A DNA stretch of 64,000 bases from Cyclobacteriaceae bacterium (GCA_019638355.1 JAHBTY010000006.1:310001-374000); one strand, 5' to 3'. Numbered from the stretch's first letter, positions 1-10,171 are shown. A program made the numbers and translations. The notes: a model not told the origin generated them from the letters alone.

Positions 1-1778
1 TCAATGTTTACATTAACACTGGTTGCACCACCGAAGAAATTTACACGGGCCTTAAGCCTATCAAACTCATCTTTAATCTGTTGCCGTGTAAGTTTGGTCG
101 TACCCTTATCCAACATGCGGGCTGTATATTGACCAATAGTTCCTTTGTTTATCAGATTCTTTTCATCTCCAAAGCGCAAAGTCAGTCGCGCCTGCACCGA
201 TTCGCCTCTTGTCTTTTTGTATAGGAATGCAGTTTTCATTCCGTTTGGTAAGGTATTGCGCACAGTACGGGCTTCAATATTTGCCGGCGATGGATCAAAT
301 GCTTCGCCCTCGGCCACAGCCGCTTTGCCTTTGTAATCTTTTACCAAAGCCTCCACATTGGGTTCGTCTGGAATCTCAGCCCGGTTCGGTTCGTTTACCG
401 GAATAAATTGACCTACCACCCGGTTATCCTCCTTGAAATAATTTTTAGCAACCTTCAATACATCTTCCGGAGTAACTTTTTCCAGTTGATCGCGATAAAG
501 AAAAAACAATCGCCAATCGCCCATCGAAATAAATTCACTCATTAGAATTCCTACACGATCAGGGTTATTGAAATTTAATTCGATCTGTTTTAACAATGCG
601 GTCTTAGCCCGATCCACTTCCTCTTTGGTTGGTGGATTGGTGGTAAGTTCTTGGAAGGTTTGCAGCATAGCCTTCTTTGCATCTTCAATCGAATTATCTT
701 TTGGTACTTGTGCAAATACAAGCGTGGCACCGGGCTCTTTCAATTGAAACGGAATTGAAAATATGGCTGTTGCTTTCTTAGTATCTACCAGGGCTTTATA
801 AATTCTGCCGGATGGTGCATTGGAAAGAATTTCCATGAGCACGCTGGTGGGTGCATAATCGGGGTGCGTACCGGATGAGATTTTATGTAATACCGAAATC
901 CATTGCACATCGCCCACACGCTTTACAGTAACAGAACGCTCTCCATCCTGAACGGGATCGCGCGTGTAGAACGAATCAATTTCACGAATAGGTTTGGGTA
1001 TTACGCCAAAGTGCTCGTTAATCATGCTAAGTGTTTTGGCTTCTTCAAACTTTCCGGCCACCACTAGCACAGCATTGTCAGGTTGATAATACTTTTTATA
1101 AAATGCCTGCAACTTTTCGATGGATACATTCTCAATATCCGCACGCGAACCGATGGTTGACTTACCATAGTTATGCCACTCAAACGCGGTAGCCATGGTA
1201 CGTTGCCACAATACGCGTATCGGGTTGTTTTCACCCGATTCAAATTCATTTCGTACCACCGTCATTTCACTTTCAAGGTCTTTTTTGGCGATGAATGAAT
1301 TTACCATGCGATCAGCCTCCATATCCAACGCCCACTTCAGGTTTTCATCTGTTGCTGATAGTACTTCGAAATAGTTAGTTCTATCAAACGAAGTAGTACC
1401 ATTAAAATTTCCACCCCGATCTTCCAATTCCTTCATGATATTCATGGGATACTTGGGCGTTCCTTTAAACACCAGGTGTTCCAGCAAGTGCGCCATTCCT
1501 GTTTCGCCATAATTTTCGTGCTTGGAACCAACCAGGTAGGTAACGTTAACAGTAAATGTTTGCTTGGATTGATCCGGAAACAACAATACCCGCAAACCAT
1601 TCGCTAACCGATATTCGGTAATGCCTTCAACGGAGGTTACCTTAACAGGTGGTGGTGGCGTCATTTTTACTTCCACCTTGGGTGTTTCCGGTTTCTGATT
1701 GGTAGTCTTCTTCTTCTGCGCGTAGCTACTGCTTATCAACAGCAAAAGAATCAACCCCGATAAAATAGATTGTTTCAT
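1..1778 (-). CDS. M16 family zinc metallopeptidase (insulinase/pitrilysin-like), C-terminus cut by window edge
   Basis: The start is ATG at 1778; the reading frame stays open to base 1, so the gene continues past the left edge (about 592 codons visible). The N-terminus has a signal peptide (residues 1-21, ending SSSYAQ), so the enzyme is probably periplasmic or envelope-associated. The inverted zinc motif HLLEH is at residues 97-101, and NEFESGENNP further on supplies the expected downstream acidic ligand region. After it come the usual M16 middle domain and the start of a second M16-like half (around residue 490, RTVRNTLPNGMKTAF). M16 peptidases degrade peptides and small unfolded proteins. 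Two-half proteins of 900 or more residues are common in Bacteroidota; whether the second half keeps a motif cannot be seen here. Confidence 0.9.
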   Translation of the reverse strand, partial: MKQSILSGLILLLLISSSYAQKKKTTNQKPETPKVEVKMTPPPPVKVTSVEGITEYRLANGLRVLLFPDQSKQTFTVNVTYLVGSKHENYGETGMAHLLEHLVFKGTPKYPMNIMKELEDRGGNFNGTTSFDRTNYFEVLSATDENLKWALDMEADRMVNSFIAKKDLESEMTVVRNEFESGENNPIRVLWQRTMATAFEWHNYGKSTIGSRADIENVSIEKLQAFYKKYYQPDNAVLVVAGKFEEAKTLSMINEHFGVIPKPIREIDSFYTRDPVQDGERSVTVKRVGDVQWISVLHKISSGTHPDYAPTSVLMEILSNAPSGRIYKALVDTKKATAIFSIPFQLKEPGATLVFAQVPKDNSIEDAKKAMLQTFQELTTNPPTKEEVDRAKTALLKQIELNFNNPDRVGILMSEFISMGDWRLFFLYRDQLEKVTPEDVLKVAKNYFKEDNRVVGQFIPVNEPNRAEIPDEPNVEALVKDYKGKAAVAEGEAFDPSPANIEARTVRNTLPNGMKTAFLYKKTRGESVQARLTLRFGDEKNLINKGTIGQYTARMLDKGTTKLTRQQIKDEFDRLKARVNFFGGATSVNVNI

Positions 1779-1906
1779 ACTTTAGAAATTAGTTTATGAT
1801 GTTGCAAAAAATTAAAATAGGCGTATGCCGTTTAATTTGCAAGTCGGTTTTTGATAATGTGCGTTGGCTGCATGAATGAGGCGATTAGAAGTATGTTTTT
1901 CTGAAA

Positions 1907-1924
1907 GATTAAGATTTCTTAATC
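1907..1924 (-). terminator. Weak hairpin downstream of the JmjC gene
   Basis: GATTAAG at 1907-1913 and CTTAATC at 1918-1924 form a 7-bp AT-rich stem with a 4-nt loop in the 211-nt gap between the JmjC gene and the M16 gene. On the minus strand it is followed only by TTTCAG, so termination would be weak. Nothing else is evident in this gap. Confidence 0.3.
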
Positions 1925-1989
1925 AAAAGTGGCGATACAATGGTTCGTGAAGACACGACCCCAAAGGGAGACCAATGAACCAAAACTCA

Positions 1990-2595
1990 TTACTTCGCGT
2001 ACCCACTCACACCAAAACTATGTGCATACGTCCACACACGGTGTGGTGTTAATGGTGGGAAGTAGAGAAAGTCTCCGGGATTGATAGTTGCTTCATACAT
2101 ATAATCTGCATCCAGGTCAAGTGGTGGATCCGGATAGTTACCTGCTTTATCAGGCTTCAACGGATTGTTGTACACATCAATCAGTTGCCACTTTTTAATT
2201 CCCTGTTGCAGATACATCCAGCCACCTCCATGATTGGGATCAACATGTAGGGGTGTGTACGATCCATTCCGCGTAAGCGTTAAACAGATTTTCTTACGCG
2301 ATTTTTTTACAGCCTTCCATAAATCATCGGGCAACTCGGTATCCAACAACACCGGGAATGGTGCATCCACTATATTCATGCTGAGTGTTTCTGATTTGAA
2401 CTGTTGAAATGCATCACTCGCCCATATCCACAATTCCGTTCCGCCTTTACCATAACCAAACAGTTCCATGTCTTTTTGCATGGCGCGTTGCACACATGTG
2501 TTCAGATTACAAGGCAAGTTTAATCCTCGTATGATAAAAGGTGTGCCCCACTCAAAACCTTCCGGAAGGGTGCGGGCTTCGGGAATTTTCTTCAT
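1990..2595 (-). CDS. JmjC/cupin-8 family Fe(II)/2-oxoglutarate-type oxygenase-like protein
   Basis: This is a 201-residue single-domain protein. From the ATG at 2595, residues H117-V-D119 (TPLHVDPNH) and H185 (LTPHRVW) match the HxD...H facial triad of JmjC/cupin-8 hydroxylases. GGGWMYLQQGIKKW and NPGDFLYFPPLTPH are the family's typical strand motifs. Relatives hydroxylate protein or RNA substrates; the substrate here is unknown. An in-frame TTG at 2619 would add eight residues, but ATG is preferred because the extra sequence is outside the domain. It is the last gene of a same-strand cluster with the XRE regulator, the hydrolase and the DUF998 protein. Confidence 0.8.
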   Translation of the reverse strand: MKKIPEARTLPEGFEWGTPFIIRGLNLPCNLNTCVQRAMQKDMELFGYGKGGTELWIWASDAFQQFKSETLSMNIVDAPFPVLLDTELPDDLWKAVKKSRKKICLTLTRNGSYTPLHVDPNHGGGWMYLQQGIKKWQLIDVYNNPLKPDKAGNYPDPPLDLDADYMYEATINPGDFLYFPPLTPHRVWTYAHSFGVSGYAK

Positions 2596-2640
2596 GAACT
2601 CTAATATAATAGAAACCAAAATTCAGCTCAACTCTGAAAT

Positions 2641-3243
2641 TTATTTAGATGGCTGCCGGTAGAGTTTTATTGCTGTATAGAATATCCAAACAAAATAAAA
2701 TAAGAAAATAAAACGCTGCCCCACAGCGGGCATGGAAGGAAACAAAAATGGCCAGGCTCCAAACAGAATGGTAAGCCATGTAAATAGTAAGGTCGATCCT
2801 GATGCTTGTTTCCAATAAGCACTTGCATTCATGTGTTTTGGATATGTGAATGCCGCCAGCAGAAAAAACAAATAGCTACCAAAACTACCAATGGTATGAA
2901 GCAGCATGGTTGTAGTTTGTTTATTATCAAAATCACCTGGAAAAATTCCTGCAAGCGACATGAATAGTCCACTTAACACCAAGCCAATCAACGGAAATTT
3001 ACTTGCCGCATTACCCGCCACCGACCTGAATAAGCCATACGCATAAACTGAAATGAATAAACCAGTAATTCCATAACCCAAACTATTCCAAACCCATTTA
3101 TTGGGGGCATCCACCGATCCAAGTTCGCTGATCGCTTTTGTGTAGAAACTATATTCTGGCCTTAACCCTGCCATTATAAAATAGGTACTCCAAAAAAGAA
3201 TGGGTGCAGCCATTCCAATAAGTGCATAATGCCGATGTGTCAT
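2641..3243 (-). CDS. DUF998-family integral membrane protein
   Basis: The ATG at 3243 lies one base after the stop codon of the upstream hydrolase (TAG-T-ATG), which suggests translational coupling. The 200-residue product has about six hydrophobic segments. It carries the family hallmarks YTKAISELGSVDAPN after the first membrane segment and GIFPGDF in the middle. A TTG 18 bases upstream, overlapping the hydrolase gene, is a less likely start. DUF998 proteins have no established function. The place in an operon with a membrane-anchored XRE regulator suggests an envelope or stress role, but that is inference. Confidence 0.8.
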   Translation of the reverse strand: MTHRHYALIGMAAPILFWSTYFIMAGLRPEYSFYTKAISELGSVDAPNKWVWNSLGYGITGLFISVYAYGLFRSVAGNAASKFPLIGLVLSGLFMSLAGIFPGDFDNKQTTTMLLHTIGSFGSYLFFLLAAFTYPKHMNASAYWKQASGSTLLFTWLTILFGAWPFLFPSMPAVGQRFIFLFYFVWIFYTAIKLYRQPSK

Positions 3244-3244
3244 A

Positions 3245-4093
3245 CTACTTTTGTTGATCAAGAAAAGATACTACTTTATCAAAGTGGTTTAAAGGCTCAA
3301 TGTGGTTACCCGATACAATAAGATGTTGATGCAGATGTGGAAAATTGTTGGAGGCTAATCGCGCCATCAATCGTTCCGACATTTTAGTTGCCGGCCATTG
3401 TTCATCTTCATCTGCTGATACAATTAAAACCGGGCCGTTGATGCGTTCAACCGGGATTTCGGCTTGCCCCACAGCTATTGAATCTTCCAACATCATTGAA
3501 AAAGCGGTGTGCAGATCACCTTTGATAGCGGGTAAAATTATTTTAAACGGAGCCGGCACATACGCCACTTCTTCGTTATTAAATAACCACGATGAAGTAT
3601 TGGCAGAAATAGTAAGTGCCGAAAAACTAACATGCGATGTGGAAAGCGCAACTACACCTCTAAAACAAGCATATCGGCTGGCGAGATTCAATACCAATTC
3701 ACCTCCTTTGGAAGCACCCATCAAAATAATTCGTGTGGTATCAATTTGTGGTGTACGCTTGGCGATGTTTAAAATCGTATCGGCAATGGCATTAAGTGAA
3801 ATACGATCCAATGCATCGGGTGAATTTTCAGTTTTGAAATAACCAATAGCTAATACAGCAAAGCCATGCGCCAACAACGTATCGCGCTTATCTTTCAAAT
3901 ACCTGCGCTCCCAATCATTACCTCCCGATCCGCCACCAAATGCAACCACTAAGGGTTGTTTGGAATTTTCATTCAAATAAAGATGTGTATCCAGGCCACC
4001 ATGTTTTGATGAAATGGATGGCGTAGCCAATACAAGGTAAGCCAGAAGGCTTACTACCAGTAAGCACCCCAGCACAATAATTCTTTTCCGCAT
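3245..4093 (-). CDS. Alpha/beta hydrolase, BAAT/acyl-CoA thioesterase C-terminal-like
   Basis: The 282-residue protein has an N-terminal hydrophobic anchor or signal (residues 5-23) followed by an alpha/beta hydrolase domain. FGGGSGGNDWE at 52-62 is an oxyanion-loop-like segment. The nucleophile elbow is GASKGGE with Ser128. A probable acid lies in SADEDEQWPA (228-230), and the His is in SGNHIEPLN (His264). The S-K-G-G-E elbow is characteristic of the bile acid-CoA:amino acid N-acyltransferase/acyl-CoA thioester hydrolase C-terminal family, so an ester or thioester substrate is likely but unproven. It lies 6 nt after the XRE gene and one base before the DUF998 start. Confidence 0.75.
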   Translation of the reverse strand: MRKRIIVLGCLLVVSLLAYLVLATPSISSKHGGLDTHLYLNENSKQPLVVAFGGGSGGNDWERRYLKDKRDTLLAHGFAVLAIGYFKTENSPDALDRISLNAIADTILNIAKRTPQIDTTRIILMGASKGGELVLNLASRYACFRGVVALSTSHVSFSALTISANTSSWLFNNEEVAYVPAPFKIILPAIKGDLHTAFSMMLEDSIAVGQAEIPVERINGPVLIVSADEDEQWPATKMSERLMARLASNNFPHLHQHLIVSGNHIEPLNHFDKVVSFLDQQK

Positions 4094-4099
4094 AGTATA

Positions 4100-4918
4100 T
4101 TAACCTGCTACTACCCCACCCGATTTGGATAAATACTCATACCCACGATACAATACCAGTATCTCTACAATTACAGCTGGCACCATTACTACATAACCAA
4201 TGAAAAATAAAATTACGGTTATAAATGCTGCACCGGTTATAATCTCCAGTACTCCGGCTGCACGCGAAAGTTCGCCCATGCCATCCTGTAACCGAATTAA
4301 CGCAATTCCAAAAATCAGCGTAAGCGCTCCTATTCCCACACTGGCAGCTGTGTAGGGTATCCATAAAGTATCGGCATCGCCAGCCCACAAGGTGGAGACA
4401 TCCAGAATACCGATTGCTATCACCGCACCGATCATCAGGTAGCTTCCTATTTTAAGTAATCCGTTTTCAAAAATTTTACTGAGTATGATAAAGCCGCGAA
4501 TAAAAAACGTGTAGGCGGTAATCATGGTGGCGGTAAGCCCGATGTAAATAAAGTTAATCCATTGCGACCAGTCGTTTTCTTTGGTGAGCCAGGCGAGATC
4601 CATGGCATTTAGAATTATTTCAACGGCCAGGTAAATAGCACCGGCAAAAACAGAAGTAAGTAAAGCACTTTTACTAAAGATGGCTTGTTTGGATGGGGTT
4701 TCCATAGGTGTTGAATTTTGTTTGATGAACGATTCGAAATCCTGCCCGAGGGCAGTAACCAATATTTTTATGGTTGAAAGTCGGGGCAGCACTTCGCCTG
4801 CTTCAATGCGCTGAATGGTGCGCACGCTTACGTGACTTATTTCTACCAGTTCTTCCTGCGTTAGATTTTTTTCTTTGCGCAGGGCGGTAAGGCGTTTGCC
4901 AAGTTCGGGTTGTTGCAT
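4100..4918 (-). CDS. XRE-family HTH regulator with C-terminal transmembrane domain
   Basis: Residues 5-62 form a classic lambda-repressor-like HTH (LGKRLTALRKEKNLTQEELVEISHV, then RTIQRIEAGEVLPRLSTIKI). From about residue 83 to the end there are roughly six hydrophobic helices, ending in a short polar tail. The protein is therefore probably a membrane-tethered DNA-binding regulator that senses something in or at the inner membrane. It is first in a tight operon with the hydrolase, DUF998 and JmjC genes, which are plausible targets or partners. The start is ATG at 4918, followed upstream by a 168-nt gap with no clear promoter match. Confidence 0.85.
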   Translation of the reverse strand: MQQPELGKRLTALRKEKNLTQEELVEISHVSVRTIQRIEAGEVLPRLSTIKILVTALGQDFESFIKQNSTPMETPSKQAIFSKSALLTSVFAGAIYLAVEIILNAMDLAWLTKENDWSQWINFIYIGLTATMITAYTFFIRGFIILSKIFENGLLKIGSYLMIGAVIAIGILDVSTLWAGDADTLWIPYTAASVGIGALTLIFGIALIRLQDGMGELSRAAGVLEIITGAAFITVILFFIGYVVMVPAVIVEILVLYRGYEYLSKSGGVVAG

Positions 4919-5086
4919 GGGTGATTAAATTATGTTGCAAGTTTACGGCACAGAACGGGCCGGGGCCACGAATTTGGCCTGCATTTTACCCGTCAGTTAC
5001 CCGCCAATTGAGAAAATAGGAGATTTTACTGGAAGCACGTTACCTGTCTGGAAATAGAAAGGCTGATTAAGTGATTCTTGAACGGA

Positions 5087-6319
5087 TTAAACCATTCGCT
5101 TCTTTAACGTTAACCTGATGAACACAAAACTGATTAGCGTAAGCACTGCGCCCAACATCATGGCTGAACCCGGAAAGTAAACGGGTGCCTCAGGGGAAAT
5201 AAAGTAAGAGAACACATAACTCATCAGCAACGGGCCAATGATGGCCGTAATGCTCATCAAACTGGTAAAACCACCCTGCAACTCACCTTGCTCGTTGGGT
5301 GGCACAATACCCGACATAATTCCTTGCAGCCCAGTCATGGCAATGCTGCCCAAACAATAAACAACAATGATTGAATACATCATCCAACCTTGCGTGGCGA
5401 AAGCGTACAGTATAAAACTTATGAAGTACAAAGTCATACCCACGTTTACACTTCTTCTTTGGCCGAGCTTTGGAATAATTACCCGAATAAGCGCCCCCTG
5501 AATAATGGCAAACGCTATTCCCACAACGGCTAACGAAATTCCTACCTCCTTCAAATCCCAACCAAATTTCTCTTTGGTATAGAATGTCCAGTTGCTTTGT
5601 ACTGCATGCGAAGCGATGTATAAAAAAGTAAGTGAACCCATCAGTCCAAAAATAAGGGGATAGCGCTTCAACGAAATCAAGGTTCCGATTGGGTTGGCAC
5701 GCTTCCAATCAAATGCTCTTCTGTTTTGGGGTTTAAGCGATTCAGGAAGTATGAAAAATCCAAAAAGAAAATTCACAAAAGTTAATCCCGCAGAAAACAT
5801 AAATGGAACGCGAAGCCCGGCACTACCTAAAAATCCACCCAACACCGGACCGATGATAAAACCCAATCCAAAAGCTGCACCAATCAAACCAAAGTTTTTG
5901 GCACGCTCTTCCGGGGCGCTGATGTCGGCAATGTAGGCACCACCCGTTGTAAAGCTTGCGCCCATTATGCCAGCTACTATCCGGCCTACAAAAAGCCAGG
6001 CAATGGTTGGTGCGAATGATAAAAAGAGATAATCAATAGTAAACCCAATAAGAGAACCTAACAAAACTGGTCTTCGGCCATACCGATCGCTCAATGCGCC
6101 TATAACCGGTGCCAGTAAAAATTGAATAAACGCGTACGCAAAAAGCAACCACGCACCCATCTTACTGGCATATCCCATCGATTCACTCGCCTTCGGATCA
6201 AGACCAGCCAGTTCCATAATCAGATCGGGCATAATGGGAATTATAACGCCAAGACCGATTACATCGATTAATAATGTAATGAAAATGAATGTAAGGGCGG
6301 GGGTGCGAGAGGGAGTCAT
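5087..6319 (-). CDS. MFS transporter of the TCR/Tet (DHA1) type
   Basis: This is a 410-residue, 12-helix major facilitator. The first helix has [17 protein letters not shown], and the loop between helices 2 and 3 has the motif-A sequence [15 protein letters not shown]. Motif C-like [13 protein letters not shown] lies in helix 5. This pattern fits the drug:H+ antiporter subfamily related to TetA/TCR1 homologues. The substrate cannot be deduced, and annotation as a tetracycline pump would be overreach. ATG at 6319 is preferred over an in-frame GTG at 6340 because the family's conserved sequence begins just after it. The gene is single, with gaps on both sides. Confidence 0.85.
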   Translation of the reverse strand: MTPSRTPALTFIFITLLIDVIGLGVIIPIMPDLIMELAGLDPKASESMGYASKMGAWLLFAYAFIQFLLAPVIGALSDRYGRRPVLLGSLIGFTIDYLFLSFAPTIAWLFVGRIVAGIMGASFTTGGAYIADISAPEERAKNFGLIGAAFGLGFIIGPVLGGFLGSAGLRVPFMFSAGLTFVNFLFGFFILPESLKPQNRRAFDWKRANPIGTLISLKRYPLIFGLMGSLTFLYIASHAVQSNWTFYTKEKFGWDLKEVGISLAVVGIAFAIIQGALIRVIIPKLGQRRSVNVGMTLYFISFILYAFATQGWMMYSIIVVYCLGSIAMTGLQGIMSGIVPPNEQGELQGGFTSLMSITAIIGPLLMSYVFSYFISPEAPVYFPGSAMMLGAVLTLISFVFIRLTLKKRMV

Positions 6320-6529
6320 TTTTGGAATAGATTCTACCACGCAAAATAGTAGAATTTCAATCCTGCCTATACTACCCTGTAATTAAAAAAATAAACTGAC
6401 TCTATAACGTTAAGCTTTGCGTAGAACTTTGCGCTCTTCGCTTGAAACTATTTCACGCTAAAAGCGCTAAGGTTTTTGCAAAGGTCGCTGAACTATAGCC
6501 CTCAATCCTGTGAAGGATTCTTCAAAAAA

Positions 6530-8947
6530 TCACTCATACTTTAACGACTCTACCGGATTCGTGTGTGCTGTTTTTAACGAATGAAATGCAACTGTTAAAA
6601 ATGCAAATAATAAAGCCAGCAGCGTAACCACGCCAAACGTAACAAAGTTCATGTTGGTTTGATACGCAAAGTTGCCCATCCAATTCTCAATCATGTAATA
6701 AGCGGCCGGTATAATCAGCACACCGGCAATTAACACCAGGTACATCACATCTTTAAACAACAGGTAAATAATATGAGGCACACTGGCACCATGCACTTTG
6801 CGAATACCAATCTCCTTAGTACGTTGTGCAGCCGTAAATGCTGAAAGCCCTAACAACCCAAGCAACGAAATAAAAATACAGATATAGGAAAGCCCCGATA
6901 ATAACTTAAACTGAATTTCATCGGCCCGATATTGTTCGTTAAACCTGGCATCCAAAAAGAAATATTCATACGGATGATTAGGGTCGTAACCTGTCCATTT
7001 GGCTTTAATATAATCAAGTGTGGCGGGTAGTTCACCACCGGCTACACGCAAATGTAAAAACCCGCCTTCTTCACGGCTCTTGATAATCAGCAATGGCTCT
7101 ACCACATTGTGTAACGATTGATAGTTAAAATCTTCTACCATACCAATCACTTGTCCATCTTGATCGCCATGAAACCAACGCACTTTTTTACCAACGGGAT
7201 CATCGCCCCAGCCCATTAATTTAGCCGCAGCACGGTTACAGATAAACACATTGTCAACATCTACATTGGGGCCAGGTTGAAACTTACGCCCGGCAAGTAG
7301 TTTAATACCCATGGTTTTAAAATAATCATCATCCGCTTCAATCAGATTAAACTGCTGTTGCTTCATTCCCTCTTCCGTTTCGGCCATCATTACCGGGCCA
7401 CCGATACCCATACCCAACACCTGATACGAAGTTGCGGCTGCTGAAATTTTTGGATGTTGCAAAAATTCGTTTTTGATCGACTTCACCTGTTTTTGTACCA
7501 ACGTATCCTGAATAGGAAGAATCAATACATTATCCTGATTAAAACCTAAATCGCGGTTGCGCATAAAACTGATCTGATCGCGCATAAAAAAAGTACATAC
7601 TACTACAAAAATAGAAATGGCAAATTGTACGGTAGTTAAAACCTTACGCAAATGGTGGCTCGATTTTCTGTTCTTGAACGAACCCTTTAGCGCACTAATG
7701 GTTGGAATAGCAGGCAAATAAAAAGCGGGATACAACCCTGAAATAATTCCAATTGCCAAGGCAATACCAAAGGAACCGAATAATAAGACCGGGTTATTGA
7801 AAAAATCCGGAACCAAATCTTTCTCTACCAAACTATTGAATGATGAAAAGTTCAACACGATTTGTACCAACGCTATGGCTACTACTAGCGAAATAAAGGA
7901 AAGAAATATCGACTCGCCTAAAAATGAAAACACCAACGACTTCTTACTGCCACCCAGTGTTTTTTTCATGGCTATTTCCGCAGCACGCTTTACCGACTTA
8001 GCGGTGGATAAGTTCATGTAGTTGATACAAGCCAATAAAATGATAAACACGCCAATACCGGTAAAGGCATACAAATACGCTTTGTTGCCGGTGGGTTCAT
8101 CCGAACGTAAATCGTTTTCAAAATGTACCGCAGCTAGTGGTTGCAAAATTGCATCGTACTGCCCACCTACCTGGTCGCCAAACGATTTGAAATATTTGGT
8201 ATAGATGCTTGGAAATTTATCATAAAAGTTTTGTGGATTGTAGTTCTCCGTCATTAACAAATATGTATAAACATCGGGGTTCCAGAAGGCTTCGGATTTT
8301 ACCTGGCCTTGGTCAATTACCCATTGCCTACTTTTGCTTAAACCCGATAATAGAAAATCAAACTTGAGGTGTGTGTTGCCGGGCAGATCTTCAATTACTG
8401 CTGTTACTTTCCAATTTTCACCATCTATGTTCAGCGTTTTATCCAGCGGATTTTCAGAACCAAAATACCGTGCAGCAGTTGATTCAGTTAGCACAACGGC
8501 ATGCAGATCGTTTAAACACGTTGCAGGATTACCGGCAATAAATGTATGATTGAATACATGCAAGTAGGTTGAATCGGTACGCACCACATCTTCCTCGTAG
8601 TTTGTTACTTCGGTGCCATTGTGTTCGTATCGAACCAACGTATGATCCCAACTGTTGGCACGCGTTACAGCCTGTACTTCCGGAAATTCTTCTTTCAGAA
8701 TAGGACCAAGTTCGCGGGCTGCGCGCGCCACCCGCACATCAATACCCGTTGCTTTTAAGTGGCCTCCCAGGCGGTAGATGCGCTCGTGGTTGGCAAAGTG
8801 TTTATCGTAAGTAAGATCATGCTGCAGTATAAGCAGCAGGATAATGCTTACTGCAATGCCCAAAGCGAGGCCCGCGATATTGAGTATTGAAAAAAATTTA
8901 TCTTTTAAAAATACCCGAACGAAAAATTTAAGGTGCGTTTTGAACAT
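6530..8947 (-). CDS. ABC transporter permease with two FtsX domains and MacB-like periplasmic domains
   Basis: The 805-residue protein opens with the recurrent Bacteroidota permease start (FKTHLKFFVRVFLKDKFFSILNIAGLALGIA), giving helix 1 at about 18-42. A long MacB_PCD-like periplasmic domain follows, then an FtsX block of three helices (about 290-420, with KRAAEIAMKKTLGGSKKSLV). A linker helix, a second MacB_PCD domain and a second FtsX block (RTKEIGIRKVHGASVPHI) complete it. Such permeases work with a separate ABC ATPase and move envelope substrates or act as mechanotransmission pumps. No ATPase gene is next to it here, so it must use one encoded elsewhere. A small AATCC/GGATT hairpin lies just downstream. 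Confidence 0.9.
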   Translation of the reverse strand: MFKTHLKFFVRVFLKDKFFSILNIAGLALGIAVSIILLLILQHDLTYDKHFANHERIYRLGGHLKATGIDVRVARAARELGPILKEEFPEVQAVTRANSWDHTLVRYEHNGTEVTNYEEDVVRTDSTYLHVFNHTFIAGNPATCLNDLHAVVLTESTAARYFGSENPLDKTLNIDGENWKVTAVIEDLPGNTHLKFDFLLSGLSKSRQWVIDQGQVKSEAFWNPDVYTYLLMTENYNPQNFYDKFPSIYTKYFKSFGDQVGGQYDAILQPLAAVHFENDLRSDEPTGNKAYLYAFTGIGVFIILLACINYMNLSTAKSVKRAAEIAMKKTLGGSKKSLVFSFLGESIFLSFISLVVAIALVQIVLNFSSFNSLVEKDLVPDFFNNPVLLFGSFGIALAIGIISGLYPAFYLPAIPTISALKGSFKNRKSSHHLRKVLTTVQFAISIFVVVCTFFMRDQISFMRNRDLGFNQDNVLILPIQDTLVQKQVKSIKNEFLQHPKISAAATSYQVLGMGIGGPVMMAETEEGMKQQQFNLIEADDDYFKTMGIKLLAGRKFQPGPNVDVDNVFICNRAAAKLMGWGDDPVGKKVRWFHGDQDGQVIGMVEDFNYQSLHNVVEPLLIIKSREEGGFLHLRVAGGELPATLDYIKAKWTGYDPNHPYEYFFLDARFNEQYRADEIQFKLLSGLSYICIFISLLGLLGLSAFTAAQRTKEIGIRKVHGASVPHIIYLLFKDVMYLVLIAGVLIIPAAYYMIENWMGNFAYQTNMNFVTFGVVTLLALLFAFLTVAFHSLKTAHTNPVESLKYE

Positions 8948-9166
8948 AGCAGTTAATTAAATGCAGTAAGATATGCCCTGATTGCAAGAACAATACCAGC
9001 CACCCGCTTCTGGCTATTTTGATTGAATTTTGTACCATATGGCTTTACTGATTGCCCGCAACCGAACAGTGGTGTTATGATAACGGGCATGCGCTGTTTT
9101 AAACCCGTAAAATGATCCACACAAAAAATGACCTGTTTCAAAAAATGCGTGTTCAGCCTTCTGGAA

Positions 9167-10171
9167 CTAAGGCAAATAAAAATCAAACACGATGTCGTTC
9201 ATGCATTTAAAATGGCCTTTGGGGCAAGCTGCATATCCAATTTTAGAGCATGGGCGACAGGTTGCTTTTTTGTTTTCGAACACTGTAAATTTGGTGCGGT
9301 ACGGATACATGCCAAACTCAGGCATGGTATTACCCCAAATTGAAAACACTTCTTTCTTTAATGCAGCGGCTATGTGCATGAGGCCCGTATCGTGTGCAAA
9401 TACATAACGTGCCTGCTTAACCAAACTGGCAGATTGATTGATATTAAACTTGCCACATGCATTAAATACGATCGTTTTCTTACCCAATTCGGTTAAGCCG
9501 GTTTCGTATTCACTGTGAGTGGTTTTTTTGAAAAAACTACATATTGCTTCGGCTGTTTCAAAATCTTCTTTTCCACCCAATAGTACAATGGGTTTATTTA
9601 TTTTATCGCACAACTCGATCATCCGCTTAAGCGGAAGTTTTTTAGTATTGTGTTGTGCACCCATGGCATAGGCCACGTAGCCCTTGTGAAAATCGGTTGG
9701 TAACCAATGCAGAGGTACTTCATCTTTTTCAGGAATAAAGTAATCAAGCCCTAAAGCATCGGGTTTTAATCCCAGTGGCTTTAACGTATCTAAATACCGA
9801 TCTACAATGTGTACGTTGGGCAATCTGTTTATCTTCAGATTTACCCACAACCATTTTTCTAAATTGAGTTTGTTAAAACTAAAAGCCTTTGCACTCAAAG
9901 CCGTTTTTATAATTCGTGTGCGCAGGTTGTTGTGCAGGTCTATCACATAATCGTACTGTTCGGCCTTAAGTTGTTGAATAAACACAGGTAAGCTCTTTTC
10001 AAGAATCTGCAATTTATCGACATACGGATTGGATCGCAGCAACACGGCAAATTTGTCTTTTGTTGCATAATGTACCTCTGCATTAGTAAGCTGGGTTTTA
10101 AGAACCCGCACCACCGGGGTGGTAAGTACAATATCGCCAATAGAAGAAAACCGGATTACCAAAACCTTCAT
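9167..10171 (-). CDS. Glycosyltransferase family 9 (heptosyltransferase-like)
   Basis: The 334-residue protein starts with [24 protein letters not shown], the GT9 N-terminal signature, and has the C-terminal motif AHDTGLMHIAAAL that lines the sugar-nucleotide site. The family includes ADP-heptose:LPS heptosyltransferases acting at the cytoplasmic face of the inner membrane. In Bacteroidota the actual sugar is often unknown, so only transfer to LPS core or another glycan is inferred. The ATG at 10171 is divergent from the EVE-domain gene, with 95 nt between the two starts. The 219 nt between this gene and the FtsX-type permease contains no convincing gene. Confidence 0.85.
   Translation of the reverse strand: MKVLVIRFSSIGDIVLTTPVVRVLKTQLTNAEVHYATKDKFAVLLRSNPYVDKLQILEKSLPVFIQQLKAEQYDYVIDLHNNLRTRIIKTALSAKAFSFNKLNLEKWLWVNLKINRLPNVHIVDRYLDTLKPLGLKPDALGLDYFIPEKDEVPLHWLPTDFHKGYVAYAMGAQHNTKKLPLKRMIELCDKINKPIVLLGGKEDFETAEAICSFFKKTTHSEYETGLTELGKKTIVFNACGKFNINQSASLVKQARYVFAHDTGLMHIAAALKKEVFSIWGNTMPEFGMYPYRTKFTVFENKKATCRPCSKIGYAACPKGHFKCMNDIVFDFYLP

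Noticed and set aside
3345-3842. 165-codon plus-strand ORF opposite the alpha/beta hydrolase
   Set aside because: It is a shadow frame; the minus-strand gene has catalytic motifs and operon context.
6341-6529. Segment with CTTTGCG/CGCTAAGG-like words between the MFS and FtsX genes
   Set aside because: The words are short and imperfect; I could not define repeat units or an element boundary.
8953-9186. 77-codon minus-strand ORF between the FtsX-type permease and the GT9 gene
   Set aside because: It overlaps the GT9 3' end, has no ATG start, and its composition and residue pattern do not look like a folded protein.
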